Positions 1-11,598 of a stretch of DNA of 64,000 bases are shown here, in pieces. Both the position numbers and the translations under genes were made by a program. Below the pieces are notes generated by a model that saw nothing but the letters and a program-made list of their open reading frames with translations, had not been told where the DNA came from and made no database searches. This DNA comes from Lineus longissimus (lineage: Eukaryota; Nemertea; Pilidiophora; Heteronemertea; Lineidae), in NCBI RefSeq assembly GCF_910592395.1, contig NC_088310.1, positions 11,169,501 to 11,233,500 of the forward strand. Reading direction: 5' to 3'. The stretch's first letter is position 1; every line of letters starts with the position of its first letter.

Positions 1-787
1 GCCTATTCAAATGTATTGCTAACCTCCCCACAGACGTAGGAATATGAACCGTCCCTTACTATAGTGTTAAAGGCTACAATACGTCAATGGAGAGAGGGAC
101 ATAATGAGTTACGTTGATGCCATCAGTTACCTTGTCCGACATAATATCATGATATGTATTTTCCACTTTGTTTGACTTTATATGTGCTGTACCTACATGT
201 ATATTATGACATGGGTTTTACAGCTGATTTTGATCAAATAATTATGAGATTGTACAGTATTATGCATTTTTATCAAAAACTCATGAATTCAGTTTTTATA
301 AAATAAACGACTGCTTTACTCTACTTAATCTATTAGTTTTTACTGTGTATCAGTATGGTCCTATGGTCCTATGGTCAAATAAGTCCCGGACTGTCCCCGC
401 TTTCAAGGTGACTCTTTCAAAACGGTCATGGCATGGTTTGTTAACAAAGTTGATGGCATTTGATTAGTCAAATTGTCATCACATCGTTAACATCATCCAA
501 TTGTCCCCTCACATTTTCCCCATAAAATTGACATGCATCCGTAAGGTTCCCCTGGGAGAGTCGATTTATTGTAGGGGTACTGGAAAGTAGGCGAAACAGG
601 AAGTAGGCGAAACAGGAATAGGCGAAACAGGAAATAGGCCAAACAGGAAATAGGCGAAAAAGGAATAGGCGAAACAGGAATAGGCGGAACAGGTATAGGC
701 AAATCAGGAATAGGCGAAACAGGAATTTTCAGGACAAAGGCGAAGCAGGAATAGGCGAAACAGGAATAGGCGAAACAGGCATAAACC
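1..787 (-). mobile_element. hAT-like non-autonomous element, copy 1 (cut by window start)
   Basis: Same family as the elements at 9051-9777 and 18496-19280, here in the opposite orientation. The end at about 560-787 is a run of 15-bp units of the type AGGCGAAACAGGAAT, ending in GGCATAAACC. The other end runs off the window. The core (about 30-540) matches the other two copies closely. The chance open frame over the minisatellite is a by-product of the repeat and is not a gene. Superfamily assignment rests on the 8-bp target duplication of the 9051 copy. Confidence 0.75.
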
Positions 788-2518
788 AATTCATGGTGCA
801 CCACAATTCCTATTTATGCCGTGGCATAATTCTGAATTCTGTCCACTCGCGCCAGCCATACGCGAGCGGGTAATTGCTTGTAGATTATATTTCAAATTAT
901 CATGATGATTGATGTCAGGTGTTGATGTCATTTCTACACATATATAAATTTGGATGGACATTTCTGCATTTTATACCTTGAGCTTTGTGCTAACTGCTCT
1001 AAATCGACTTAGCAATTTACAAAACCGTTTCATTCTTTGGTAAGTTATATTATATCATTGGAAGCAGGTATTTGAATTCATTCGTGTACATTCTGACATA
1101 CATTCATACGAAGAATATACTCTGCAGAGACTACTTAGCCAGTGTCTTTTAGGCCTGTTACACATAATATAGGCCTTTTGTACAGGCGCCCTGAAGCCGG
1201 AAAATAGAGTCGAGACAGTCGCGTCGCAACTGAAGAGCTGGCGTCCGAGCAGATGGTATTCCCATATATTTCCCTTTCTTATAATGTCATTTGCCCGATG
1301 ATCGTATCATTGTTTAGTCTTTGTGCGTTGAGATGGTCAATGAATTTCTAGCGCGCGAATTTCTTTCCCGCTCCACGAAGCCAGCGGAATTCTGAAATGT
1401 CATTTCGACCTTGATCAACTCGTCAACAGGGTCACTTAGGTTAATGAAGGCATTATTATTTTACCGAGATTTTGGGTGCTGTGAAGCCTTGCTAATTACA
1501 CTTTTTCTTTCCCCCTTTTACGTATTGTTTGAAGCCACGTTGGGAAAAGATTTCGAGTGAACGCATGACTGCATTTTTGTGTCTTCAAACAATAACAAGT
1601 AACATCATACGCCACAGAGGTTGTTTGGGGCTCTACCCGATTTTCCTAGCAACACAGAAAATCTATATCTACAGCAAGACGTCACAGTGTAGATCCATGG
1701 CTCCAGGCAGCGCCTTACTAGTGCATCGGTCCACATAGAGAGGATCGACGCATGGAGGGCTAACTCGGGTCAAATCGGAGTCAACATCGGAAAAGTGTGA
1801 TAATTCAGTCACATTTTGAATTTTTCCTTTTTTGTGCAATTTGCTATTGATGGGAACTACTTATGTAGAATAGGAGGTGACTGGGCAGGCGACAGCTGGG
1901 TAATATTGCCCTTAATAGTACAAATTGTCCTTTCAGGATTTTTCGCAAGGTGATCGAAACAGCAGACGATAGTTTCAGGCGGGCGCCGAAAAGCCCCTTC
2001 GCCAAATCTTTGAACATTTAGAAGGCCGTATGGAACCACCCCCCCCCCCCCCCTATGGCCAGGTTGTCGAAATTCAAAATTATTTTTTTACCAAACAATT
2101 TATTTATATCTGTAGACTTGCCATAGCAAATATTTTTTCAATACCTCTCCAAATATGTACTTGAGAGTAAAAAACATGCCCTCGTCTAATTGATAGGCCT
2201 CGACCCTCCAACCTATGAATATTCATTAGTGGTCTTGTCTCATTTGAGACAAGACCACAGTTGATTTTTTAAGCCTTTTAGCAGTTAAATTGTCAATGTT
2301 TGACCGCGACGCATCAAAGAACGCGTGGTGTTGTGAATCTGAAATTTAGATTATGTTATTCCGGACAGTCGGGCAAGTAAATGGTGAAAAATAAAATGGT
2401 GATTGACCACGGAAATTTTTTTTTAATCGACAAATTAGACAGACTTTGATATTTCCACTCTTTTCAGCCAACTGGCAGAAAAAACTCAAAACACGCCCCC
2501 TATTACCCAATTAGCAAA
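788..2518. repeat. Duplicated block A (copy 1)
   Basis: This 1.7-kb segment recurs almost base for base at 41317-43045, with small indels such as four bases near 974 and a change in the C-run length at 2040. It contains a TATA-like TATATAAAT near 940 followed by a good splice-donor sequence (GTAAGT) near 1041, so it could carry a promoter and a non-coding first exon; this is inference. The last 450 bp are two partial monomers of the 443-bp repeat family. I see no convincing protein-coding region: the open frames near 1529 and 1857 are equally open in both copies only because the copies are nearly identical. Confidence 0.85.
2066..2518 (+). repeat. Two partial monomers of the 443-bp TIR repeat family
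   Basis: 2066-2241 is the 3' half of one monomer, ending in GTGGTCTTGTCTC. The spacer ATTT follows, and 2246-2518 is the 5' part of a second monomer starting GAGACAAGACCAC. The second monomer is cut where the LINE remnant begins. Confidence 0.8.
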
Positions 2519-2544
2519 ATTAGCCAAAGAGCCCTTTACACGGG

Positions 2545-3030
2545 TGGCATGACCGAACCACCTGAGCTTTCTTTTTCTTCACAGTTGTAAATCAAGTGCC
2601 ATGTTTCACGTTCGATCACTAGATCCCTTACTCTCACATTGCCAGTATGGGTAGACCAATGGATATGCAAGAGTCTCCGATAATAATTCATTTCGAATGC
2701 CGCAATATGTTTATCAATTTCTGCTTTGAGCGTTCATGATTCGGCTGCGTACAGAAACACAGATAGAACAAGCGAGCGAAGCAAACAGAGTTTTGTCGCA
2801 GTTGAGATGGTGCAGTTACGCCAAATTTCCTTCAGTCTTGCCAGCGCTGCTGTTGCTTTTGTGATCCTTGCCTTGACCTCCTTTGTTGAGCCACCTTCCT
2901 CGGCTTGGATTGACCCCAAGTAGGTGAAATCAATCACCTGTTGGGGATGGGTACCTCTCAAACAGAGGTCAACGGTTTCCTTCTTTCAAGATACCATGTT
3001 CTTGGTTTCTTCCAGGGTAATCTACATGCC
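2545..3030 (-). pseudogene. LINE reverse-transcriptase C-terminal remnant
   Basis: On the minus strand the translation reads through a typical non-LTR retrotransposon region after the RT palm: VIDFTYLGS (about 2920), then the RIxxAxAAxxxLxxIW block, TKxxLxxSLVxSVFLYAAES, and after an in-frame TGA at about 2735 (where the family normally has a tryptophan) AFEMNYYRRLLHIHW. A second stop and a frame change lie near 2990-3020. This pattern is usual for RTE/CR1-type elements. It is dead and truncated at both ends, and the family assignment is approximate. Confidence 0.75.
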
Positions 3031-3355
3031 GTATATGGGTAGGGTCTATTCTACCGACCAAAGACTTTACAGACCTGGTTTTTTGGCTCTAACTTTTTTA
3101 TAAGTGGAGATTTTCATGAAATCGTGTTCACTTTACATGTTACTATACATGGCCCGAATGAAAACTAATACCGAGATGCTTTGAAATTGTATACGGCCGC
3201 TAGTTTTTCCCAGCTTTGTTGCTTGGTTGTTCCAGTCTTCTGTTGAGCCAGAGACATTTGGCAGGTCGTTTTCCGTGAACGTCCCGGAAGTTTATGTGTA
3301 CTTCGCAGACGCTTATTGTGTGTCTCACCAACTCTTGTTCGCGTTATATACAGTA
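3031..3355. other. Intergenic, nothing recognised
   Basis: No coding frame, RNA gene or repeat end was recognised between the LINE remnant and the pogo-like element. Confidence 0.5.
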
Positions 3356-5797
3356 CTCTAAAACCTTGTTTTTATGGGTACAAGTGTCCACCTCATTAAA
3401 ATTTTGCGTGACCGGCCCAAATATTTCACATGCATGGTGTCTTTACAATTGGACCTTACCATGATTGGCTAAGGTCGGGTTCTCTATGAATGTCTGAAGG
3501 AACTTCACTCAGTCGCTTGTCGGGTCGTGAAATCGACATGTAGTCTGGATTTGAAATTGACCCCATTGGGTGAGAAGGCCTATTGCAACTCACGGTTTTA
3601 TACAGGGTGGCTCCAAAAATTAATCGGTGAATTGATTTATTGGGATTGGATGGTTTGGGGCGAGATCTGGGATAAATGCGAGTTTTAGGAAATCCTAAGA
3701 CTAACGTTACTGTTAGCGCTTGTATAGTATGGACTTGTCATATAAGGGTGCTTTCACGAGAGGTTAGGAACTGGCTCCGATAACACAATCCCTAGCGTTA
3801 ACACCACCTTTTACGCTAAAAGTGCACATGAAAACCTGTGTTAACGTTAGCGAATGCTAGGCTTACGGTGCCAGTTCCGAACATAAGAATTACTCTAGAG
3901 TTCCACAGGTTTTGGATAGGGTCATTGTCGAAAAATCAAGTAAACACGATTCTCCTTTCAGAGTCATTTGTTCTACTTGCATACTTACTTATCGCAATTA
4001 AGATTGCTGTTGCCACCATTTATCCATAGATTACTAGAACAATTCTGAAACAATAATTAATGACTCTTGCAGTAGTTACCCCCAAATCCTAAACGGACAC
4101 TTTAATTTTTACATGTCATAATGCTCAACGTCCAAATGATAAGAGTTCAGTCCATATTAATTTCGTCCCTTTCAACCTGTACGAATTCCAGACCCGGTTC
4201 CTCATCTTCCTCCTCCTCCTCAAGGTTGGGGAATGGCCCAGCTTCAATAGGGACCGGTCGCAATGCCATCTCAAAACCCAAGCCTCACTTACAACGCTGA
4301 CAACATCCATCAGCTGAATTGGTTCGCATCGGCCCTCTCTATCCGTATGGTTCTTTTTCCATGCGTTCCATCTCTTGCGCATATGGTTTTTGAGGGATCT
4401 CATGACAGTCAGGTCCAGGGGTTGGACAATTGATGTACAACCGGCGGGAATGAAATAGAGGATTCCCCCAAGGTTCATAGTTTGCACACCGAAATTTTCC
4501 GTTCGATGAACCCGGTACCGATCGACCAGTAACAAAAACTGTTCAGCCTCTTCTGCGGTTATATACGGTTGGAAGGCGTGTTCAAACCAATGTTCGGCTG
4601 TCTCCTCCTTCATCCAACCTGTTGCTGATGAAGTTATGACCACGTTTTCTGGTAGCTCTTGGTCCGCCAAGGCTGCAAGCTGCCTGACGAATCCTTTATT
4701 TGGGAAAGTCACGTGAGCAGCCACGTTTCCGCCGGTTGCAGTGATTGCAAGAGTAACTGTACTTCCAAGTTTGGTGTTGGACCTTGAAGTGCGGATATCC
4801 ACGGACTTTGCTCCCTTTATGCTGCATGTGTACGTTGGTCGTAGCTCAAACAAGGCAAACGTTTGATCCATGTTAAAGAGAAGTCTAATCGGAATTTCAA
4901 ATCGGTCGATCGTGTCTCTGAACACTTGCACACAATTGGCGGCATCAGCTGGGAGGGTGGTCGTATTTTTGTTAGCTTTCCGGAATGAAATTTTCTTCCG
5001 GTCCATAAAGTTCGCAACCCAGCCGTTCGAAGCGTGAAATTCGTGCATGACTGGTTGAGTCCGGATGAAATCTTGTCTATCGTCAGTGGGTAACGCGTGC
5101 CACCAGTCTTCGAAAATTGACATAGCTTTCTCTTGGATGTCTTCGACGGCGAGAGGCAGCCTTTTTTCTCTGACCCCTCTAAACCAGACGATTAGTCTCT
5201 CTTCAGCATCAGGCCAAAGACCAACGTTCCCCTCTTTTGCGTGTCGGACTTTGCCTTTTCCTTCACCAGCTTTTCCTTCTAGTTCTTACAAATTCCATTT
5301 CTGCATTGTTCGGATTGAGATTCCATAATGTTCTGCAAATTCACGCATGCTGCTGACGGTTCCGTCCAACAGAGCAGCCTCAAGGTCCCGCAAGTAGGCT
5401 ATTTTCTCTAACTGTATAACTTCTCCGGCGTTTTCGCAATGGCTCTTGACCATCCATCTTCACATTTGGCAAAGTGAGCAACTGAAACCAGATACCCGCT
5501 TATACAGGCCTAGGATGACCATGAGGACATATAGGAAAGAAGACAGAATGTCTGTCTGCCACTCTTGCCCAATTGGTGACAAAATCTATCAGTCGAAACG
5601 ATCGTCCTAATTGGCCGTGGACACCTTGAAATTGGTCATACTGAAGTCGGCCAGATGTCATTCTGCCTCGGTGGTAGGCCCATTGGCCATGCCTTTGAAT
5701 AGATCTTAGTAGCTCTTTTATAGTGCGATTTGGGAGGCGTGATCTATTCCATGCACTGGAATATTGGATGTGTACCCATAAAAACAAGGTTTTAGAG
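3356..5797 (-). mobile_element. pogo-like DNA transposon, copy 1
   Basis: Terminal inverted repeats of about 27 bp are visible: CTCTAAAACCTTGTTT... at 3356 and its reverse complement ending at 5797. A TA precedes the left end; the right flank is AT, so the expected TA duplication is not cleanly preserved. The element carries one minus-strand transposase pseudogene (4147-5457) and non-coding flanks. It is about 2.4 kb, a usual size for pogo/Tigger elements. Confidence 0.75.
4147..5457 (-). pseudogene. pogo/jerky-type DDE transposase, broken
   Basis: Cut-and-paste transposase of the DDE_1/CENP-B type. From the ATG at 5457 there is an N-terminal psq-like helix-turn-helix (RKRRRSYTV, then MREFAEHYGIS), a CENP-B-type second DNA-binding region (LPLAVEDIQEKAMSIFEDWW), and the catalytic core with its three acidic residues visible in NMDQTFALF, LLVDRYRVHR and VQPLDLTVM. 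A glutamate-rich tail follows. Three lesions are seen: a frameshift near 5410, a TAA near 5287 and a frameshift near 4280 that moves the acidic tail out of frame. The largest intact piece is 4282-5123 or so. The lesions mean it is very unlikely to make active enzyme. It is clearly related to, but well diverged from, the transposase at 10238-11598. Confidence 0.85.
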
Positions 5798-6280
5798 ATT
5801 ATAGGCCCCTGATGCAAGGGCGTTATTACGTGCGTCTTAGCGCGTTGGAGTTTTCATGTGACTGTAGCCAGCATATCTAATATCTAATGGCTGTTATCGT
5901 ATGTAATTATCCGAGTTTGGCAGGAGAGAGACCTAGGCCCTTACGTGAGCCTATTGCGTATGAGGTGATCACTTTTTGTATAAATGCAGGTCTTTCAGGC
6001 CTGTGGTGGCACACTTACGGAGGTGAACGTGCGGAAAGGTAAGTGCGCATTCGTCAAAAACGCGTTGGACTTCCTCGATTTTAGAAACCTATGGTTTGGC
6101 CAAATATTCCAACCATATTAGGCATATGTAGTAGCATGGTACTGTGATATACATGTAGTTCATTGTAATAGTTTATACTCTTATCTCCAGAACTATGACA
6201 CCAGATAACTCCACCTCGAACTGGTCATTTAATATTCACCATGCCTCACAATTATGACCTGCTTATTTCTGGTTGGTTGA
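5798..6280. other. Intergenic, nothing recognised
   Basis: No supported gene or repeat. A short open stretch begins after it at 6281. Confidence 0.4.
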
Positions 6281-6511
6281 TGCAATACAGAAGAGGATGG
6301 TACCTGCCCACCAATTTCCCGTCGAGAGGTCCTCCGTGTGATAGGCCTTGATTGGGGTCGAATGACGGAGGAAGCAGTTCGCCTTGCCTGGCAAGCGAGC
6401 AGATTAGTACAAAATAATGATGTAGAAATAGAAGTCAACGACCTAGTTGTTGAAGAGGAAGAGGAGGGCAAGGGTCCCGAGTTTTTGCCCCTCCTAGATG
6501 TTGATGACTAA
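6281..6511 (+). pseudogene. Open 76-codon fragment with acidic tail, unknown
   Basis: The plus frame is open from just after a TGA at 6278-6280 to a TAA at 6509-6511. It reads a basic start (ISRREVLRVIGLDW), then MTEEAVRLAWQASRLV, then a glutamate-rich tail (VVEEEEEGKGPEF). An acidic tail of this kind also ends both pogo-like transposases in the window, so a transposase C-terminus is possible, but no catalytic motif is present and there is no upstream ATG. It could equally be a last exon or chance. Confidence 0.25.
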
Positions 6512-7577
6512 TGTACAGTAATATTCTTTTCTTGCGAACTTGCGTCTTTTTCTGTGTTTTTTCAACGGTACTTGTGTCGCAATAAGAATTGATAATTGTC
6601 CTAAATCTGTTGATGTTGGCAATTTCAACACAATTCCGTGTCATTTGACTGGTGCCATGGGACATGTGCCCTAAACACCTGTCTACTTCTAACCCCGAAT
6701 ATTCATTGTAAACCCTATACCCGGCCAACCACATTCATACTGCCAAGCGGCAAGAAGGTCTACATGAAATGACATGGTTAGACCGTCTCAGCCAGTGTAC
6801 AGAAACATTGAAACTGATGAGTCGGTATAGCTCGACTGACAATAGCAAACGTCCAACACAGTGTCTTCATAGTAAAGCACGCCAATTGCATGACACAATA
6901 GGCCTACACCGGGTGTGACGGCGATCCTCCAAAGACACCAAACCGCAATACTCGTATGTAATACCTCGAGTTATTCCATTGAAATCACCTACTCCTGGTA
7001 CAGGTCTATAAAACTTGGGAATTATAGATCAGGTTGATCGAGGCCGAGGTAAGTGGGATTTTCCCTTATATAGAATTGGCCTTGGGTTACGAGTTTTAGA
7101 GAACTTGTAAGGTATTTGTCCATGGTTTGGGTTATGGACCGAACATCCCACGAAAAAGAGGCATTTTCAGTCAAAGCGAGGCATCTCTGTCGTCTGCTAA
7201 CGGAAACAAAAGAATTTGAAGTGTTATCCCCTTCCAACAGCAAAGAGCTCCTGGAATGGGACCAAACATCCCGGAATGGGACCAAACATCCAAGCAATGG
7301 CGGACGAAAATCATTTTGATAAGGTTTTTTGGTTGCATTTGTCTATCATACTCGTCTTAAATTAGAGAACGGTTTTCGCAAAACTGTCTCATCAAACAGA
7401 GCATTTCTTATCGAGCTATATGATAATGCCAATTATGTTACGTACTAAGTATATCCCAAAAATCCGGAATTTGAATAGTATTGTCGGCCTCAGAAATATT
7501 TATCGAGGGTATTCAGGTGTGACGAGAAGCGAACCTAATTCATTTCTATTGGTCAAAATGATTACCGAGATTAACTG
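6512..7577. other. Intergenic, nothing recognised
   Basis: No coding frame beyond chance length. A 14-bp direct duplication (GGAATGGGACCAAA) lies near 7253-7285. Confidence 0.4.
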
Positions 7578-7660
7578 TCCAGTTTAGCTCGCTCAGTAGC
7601 ACTGCTGGCATGGTATGTACTTTGCCAAATACATCGTGGGTTCGACTCCATTTGGAATCC
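7578..7660 (+). repeat. tRNA-like segment (SINE head or decayed tRNA)
   Basis: A box A-like word (TAGCTCGCTCAGTAGCA, about 7585) and a box B-like word (GTGGGTTCGACTCC, about 7636) lie at tRNA-like spacing. A full cloverleaf does not close well and there is no clear anticodon stem, so a tRNA-derived SINE fragment is more likely than a functional tRNA gene. Confidence 0.4.
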
Positions 7661-8039
7661 TTTTTTCAATTCCTTTTTTCACATTATTATCATTCAATTA
7701 CATGTACTTTTATTTTAAATTGTTCAATTCCTTTGCTATGCTATTTTTTTATAAAAGTGCACTAGATTATTTTGAAGTCGAAAAGTAATTGCCCTCTCAA
7801 TCGAAAATAGATATACATGTAAGTTTCCTTACTGTTTTTTTTGTGAGAAAACCACGTGGAACGACTTACACGAGAAACGCGTTGAACTGCGCGGAAAGGT
7901 CCTGCCGAACCACATGGACATTTTATGAGGTGCCAAACGCCATGCCAAATCCAAAAATATCCACTAACGCGGGCTATTACGTCCACGCACTTTTGTGCAC
8001 GTTCGCATACACGTAAAACGTACTGCAAAATGTCTTTAT

Positions 8040-8715
8040 TAATAAGGTCGATGTCGTCCGCGAAGCGGAGATCGCTGATCACCCTCTGAGACTGATGGTG
8101 AATTAGCGCTTCAGACATGATATTCTCCTGGAAGATGTTGCACATCCGCTCTCCTACTGATATTGGGGAACATTCGCTGAATTCCTCTCCTCTCTTAACC
8201 ATGCTGGTTAATGCCCTGTACAATACTTCAATAAAGTTTATGATGCCTCTGATGTTATTGAACCGCCGCATAACTGCCCAATACGATCAACACACTTCTT
8301 ATAGTCTACGTAGGTGTGGAATATATGATTCCCTAGCCTTAGCTCCTGCACTTAAAAAACACTATCGGGTTGAAGATATGTTCCGCTGTTGATCTACACT
8401 TCCTGAAACCAGCTTGCTCTTTGGAGAGGATAGCTTCTGATTGCGGCTGTAGGCGCCTCGGCAGTACTTTCAACAGGGTCTAGCTTTGGTGGCTACATAG
8501 GCTAATTGTTCTGGCATTTCCGTACGTTACCTTTCTTTGGGAGTGGGAGGACAATGGGTGTTGTCTAATCATGTGGCCATTCTCCAGTTCTTGCATGCCG
8601 ATCCTGGTGTAGGCTTTCACTACAGGCTCACCACCAGTAGCCAGAAGCTACGCCGGTATGTTGTCTATACCTGGAGCCTTTCCGTGTTTGAGGCTTTAAT
8701 TGCTGTCTGAGCTAA
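8040..8715 (-). pseudogene. LINE reverse-transcriptase palm remnant
   Basis: On the minus strand, pieces of a non-LTR reverse transcriptase are visible in order: a GKAPGIDNIPA block (about 8680) followed by an in-frame stop and ELENGHMIRQHPLSSHSQRK, then NIRGIINFIEVLYRALTSMVKRGEEFSECSPISVGERMCNIF (about 8250-8130), and the FADD catalytic box in ISDLRFADDIDL (about 8055). Several frame changes and stops separate them. It is RTE/CR1-like and dead. The continuation below about 8040 does not look like reverse transcriptase. Confidence 0.75.
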
Positions 8716-9050
8716 TTGCTGGGGGGGGGGGGGGGCTAAATTGGCCACATTTAGGTGACGAATCTGCACAGTGTGGGCACTGGGACGTGTTTGATTCACC
8801 ACTAAATACTGTAGTTTCATGAAAATAACACCACTTCATTAACAGATGGTGTCGCCGCCCCTAACTCATAGGGTGGCGAACAGAGCTGTAGAGAAGGCCG
8901 ATCATTGGCTGGGATTCCAGAGAGGGTTGTCCAGGCCTCGTATCCAATATGCTTCAGTTTTGAGTCCAATCCTTATTGTTTGGGTTGTTGAAACCGATTC
9001 GTAGGTCTCCTATGAATGGGATAATGGGATTGGGTCTTCGGCCATTGTAC

Positions 9051-9777
9051 GGTTTATGCCTGTTTCGCCTATTCCTGTTTCGCCTACAAAATTCCTGTTT
9101 CGCCTATTCCTGTTTCGCCTACTTTCCAGTACCCCTACAATAAATCGACTCTCCCACGGGGAACCTTAGGGATGCATGTCCATTTTATGGCGGGGAAAAT
9201 GTGAGGGGACAATTGGATGATGTTAACGATGTGATGACAATTTGACTAATCAAATGCCATCAACTTTGTTATGCCATGACCGTTTTGAAAGAGTCACCTT
9301 GAAAGCGGGGACAGTCCGGGACTTATTTGACCATAGGACCATAGGACCATACTGACACACAGTAAAAACTAATAGATTAAATAGAGTAAAGCAGTCGTTT
9401 ATTTTATGAAAACTGAATTCATGAGTTTTTGATAAAAATACATAATATTGTACATTCTCATAATTATTTGACCAAAATCAGCTGTAAAACCCATGTCAAA
9501 ATATACATGTAGGTACAGTACATATAAAGTCAAACAAGGTGGAAAATACATATCATGATATTATGTCAGACAAGGTAACTGATGGCATCAACGTAACTCA
9601 TTATGTCCCTCTCTCCATTGACGTATTGTTTCAATGCGTACATATGTGGCTCTCCTCGGGTTTGGTCGGTCAGTAAGGGACGGTTCATATTCCTACGTCT
9701 GTGGGGAGGTTAGCAATACATTTGAATAGGCGAAACAGGAATAGGCGGAACAGGAATAGGCGAAACAGGAATACACC
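9051..9777 (+). mobile_element. hAT-like non-autonomous element, copy 2 (complete)
   Basis: The element starts GGTTTATGCCTGTTTCGCC and ends GGCGAAACAGGAATACACC, forming 19-bp imperfect inverted repeats. It is flanked by an exact 8-bp duplication CATTGTAC (9043-9050 and 9778-9785), which points to the hAT superfamily. Each end is extended by tandem units of the CCTGTTTCGCCTATT type, so the inverted repeats have variable length. The core is non-coding and closely matches the copies at 1-787 and 18496-19280. It is nested in the pogo-like element at 8809-12194 and so is younger than it. Confidence 0.88.
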
Positions 9778-10237
9778 CATTGTACTGAGTGTCCCAGAAC
9801 ATTTTCAACTAATCGTCATTGGTAGTGTAAAGGGTGTCCCAGTGCTAATGGCTGATAGTGTACAGGGTGTCCATGAAAAAAGTCCAACTGACATATTGGC
9901 TTCTGCTGGTTTTAGGGACTGACCTGCCCTTTCAAAGTGAGGCACTGCTCAGGGAGGTAATGGAGCATGTCTTCGGGTCTTATCATCCCTTACCAGCTTC
10001 GGGCTTTCAAAGATACTTTGCAGTGCGAAATTGGTAAGAATGATAAGTTGTCCGTCACATATCTGGAGACAAAACCGAACATCCCTCTAAATGTACAGTC
10101 TTGTCCGAAGTGATCAGTGAAGGAATAAAAAAGAACGATGCAAATCCCGATTCAATTTTTTTTCAAAGCTAAAGATACACATTATTAGATTGTCCAGCTT
10201 TCAGAATAGTACCCACAATCATTCACAACACCCACAG

Positions 10238-11598
10238 TCAATTCAATTCCATCACAATGTCCTCCTCGACTACATTCACGAACTCTGGTCCATCCACGGC
10301 AGTCTCCTCTTCTTCCTCTAAGATAGCATGTGGTCCAGCTTCGATTGGCCTTGGTTGAAACGATGCTTCAAATCAGTTGACGATAACGTCCTCATCAACA
10401 CCATCCCAGGCATCTCTGATGATGTTGGTCACGTCTCTCTCAGGCCGGTGTGAGGGCAGTCTCCTCTTTCGTCCGTGTGGTCCTTCTTCCTCGATTTCCA
10501 TTGTCGCCGTACGTGACATTTGAAGGACTTCATGACTGCAACGTCTAACGGTTGTACGAGGGATGTGCAACCAGCAGGTACGTAATCCAGGCTGCCTCTC
10601 ATGTCGCGGACTCTCGTCCGGAAGTTCTCTGTCCGGTGGACCTGATAATGATCGACGATTAACAGGAACTGGTCGGTCTCGTTGTCGGTGATGTAGGGTG
10701 ATAAGACTTCATCTAACCACTTGTGCGCCGTTTCCTCCCTCATCCAACCAGTTTTCGATAGGGTAATCTTTACATCTGCTGGTGGGTTGTCTTGGAGGGC
10801 TGCAAACACCCGGACGAAACCGCTTCTGGGGAAGGTGATGTACGCCGGCAACTTTGCTCCAGAGGCTGCGATGCAGAGGGTGACGGTGCATCCCAACTTA
10901 GTATTGAACCTGGATGATCAGACGTCTATGGCCTTCTCCCCCGTGGTGTTTGCCGTGAACATGGTTCTCATATCAAACAGGACAAAGGTTTGGTCCATGT
11001 TAAAGAAGAACCGCATCTGTATATCAAGACGATCGATGCTCCCAGTAACCGCATCTCGGAAGGTCTGGATCCTTGCAGCAGCATCAGCGGGGACGGTCGT
11101 TGTATTCTTGGTCACCTTCCGTAGGGACACGTGGCGTCTCTTCATCAAGCACTCCACCCAGCCTATGGATGCGTTGAAATCCCATAGCTGAGGGCGACAA
11201 TGCTGAATCCCTTCTCTGACATCTTGGGCTAACTCATTCCACTAGCTTTGCCACACTACCAACGCCTTATCTCGAATGTCGAGAACGGAGACTGCGAGGC
11301 GATGCTCTCTCATCTGCTGCAGCCATTGGTAAAGCTGGTCCTCAACCTGTGGCCATAACGGATCACGGGGCTCCATCACCGTCTTCTTCCGGCCATGCCC
11401 TTCTTCTTGCTTCTGCTCGAGGTCCTCGAGATTCCACCTTCTAAACGTCTCCCAGGGGATGTTATAGTGGGCGGCGAACTCTCTCATACTGCGCACCGTA
11501 CCGTTCACCAGTGCCTCCTTCTGGTCTCTCAGGTAGGCAAGTTTTTCTGTCACGGTGTAGCGCCGGCGTCGTTTTCTCAGCAGCTCTACATCATCCAT
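10238..11598 (-). pseudogene. pogo/jerky-type DDE transposase, broken
   Basis: From ATG at 11598: HTH (LLRKRRRRYTVTEKLAYL then MREFAAHYNIPWETFRRW), CENP-B-like region (HRLAVSVLDIRDKALVVW), then the catalytic core with NMDQTFVLF, LLIVDHYQVHRTENF and VQPLDVAVMKSF, which supply the three acidic residues, and an acidic tail (ILEEEEETAVDGPEF). Lesions: TAG near 11243, TGA near 10919, a frameshift near 10460 and a TGA near 10378. All frames before 10460 are otherwise collinear. Architecture matches the pseudogene at 4147-5457, but the terminal inverted repeats of the two elements differ, so they are separate subfamilies. Confidence 0.85.

Noticed and set aside
493-804. 103-codon minus-strand open frame with regular VSPIP-type repeats
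   Set aside because: It is the translation of the 15-bp minisatellite at the end of the hAT-like element; the same pattern gives frames at 18434 and 9701.
1529-1738. 69-codon frame conserved exactly at 42056-42265
   Set aside because: Identity reflects the near-identical duplication of the whole 1.7 kb, non-coding parts included; no start codon or family feature.
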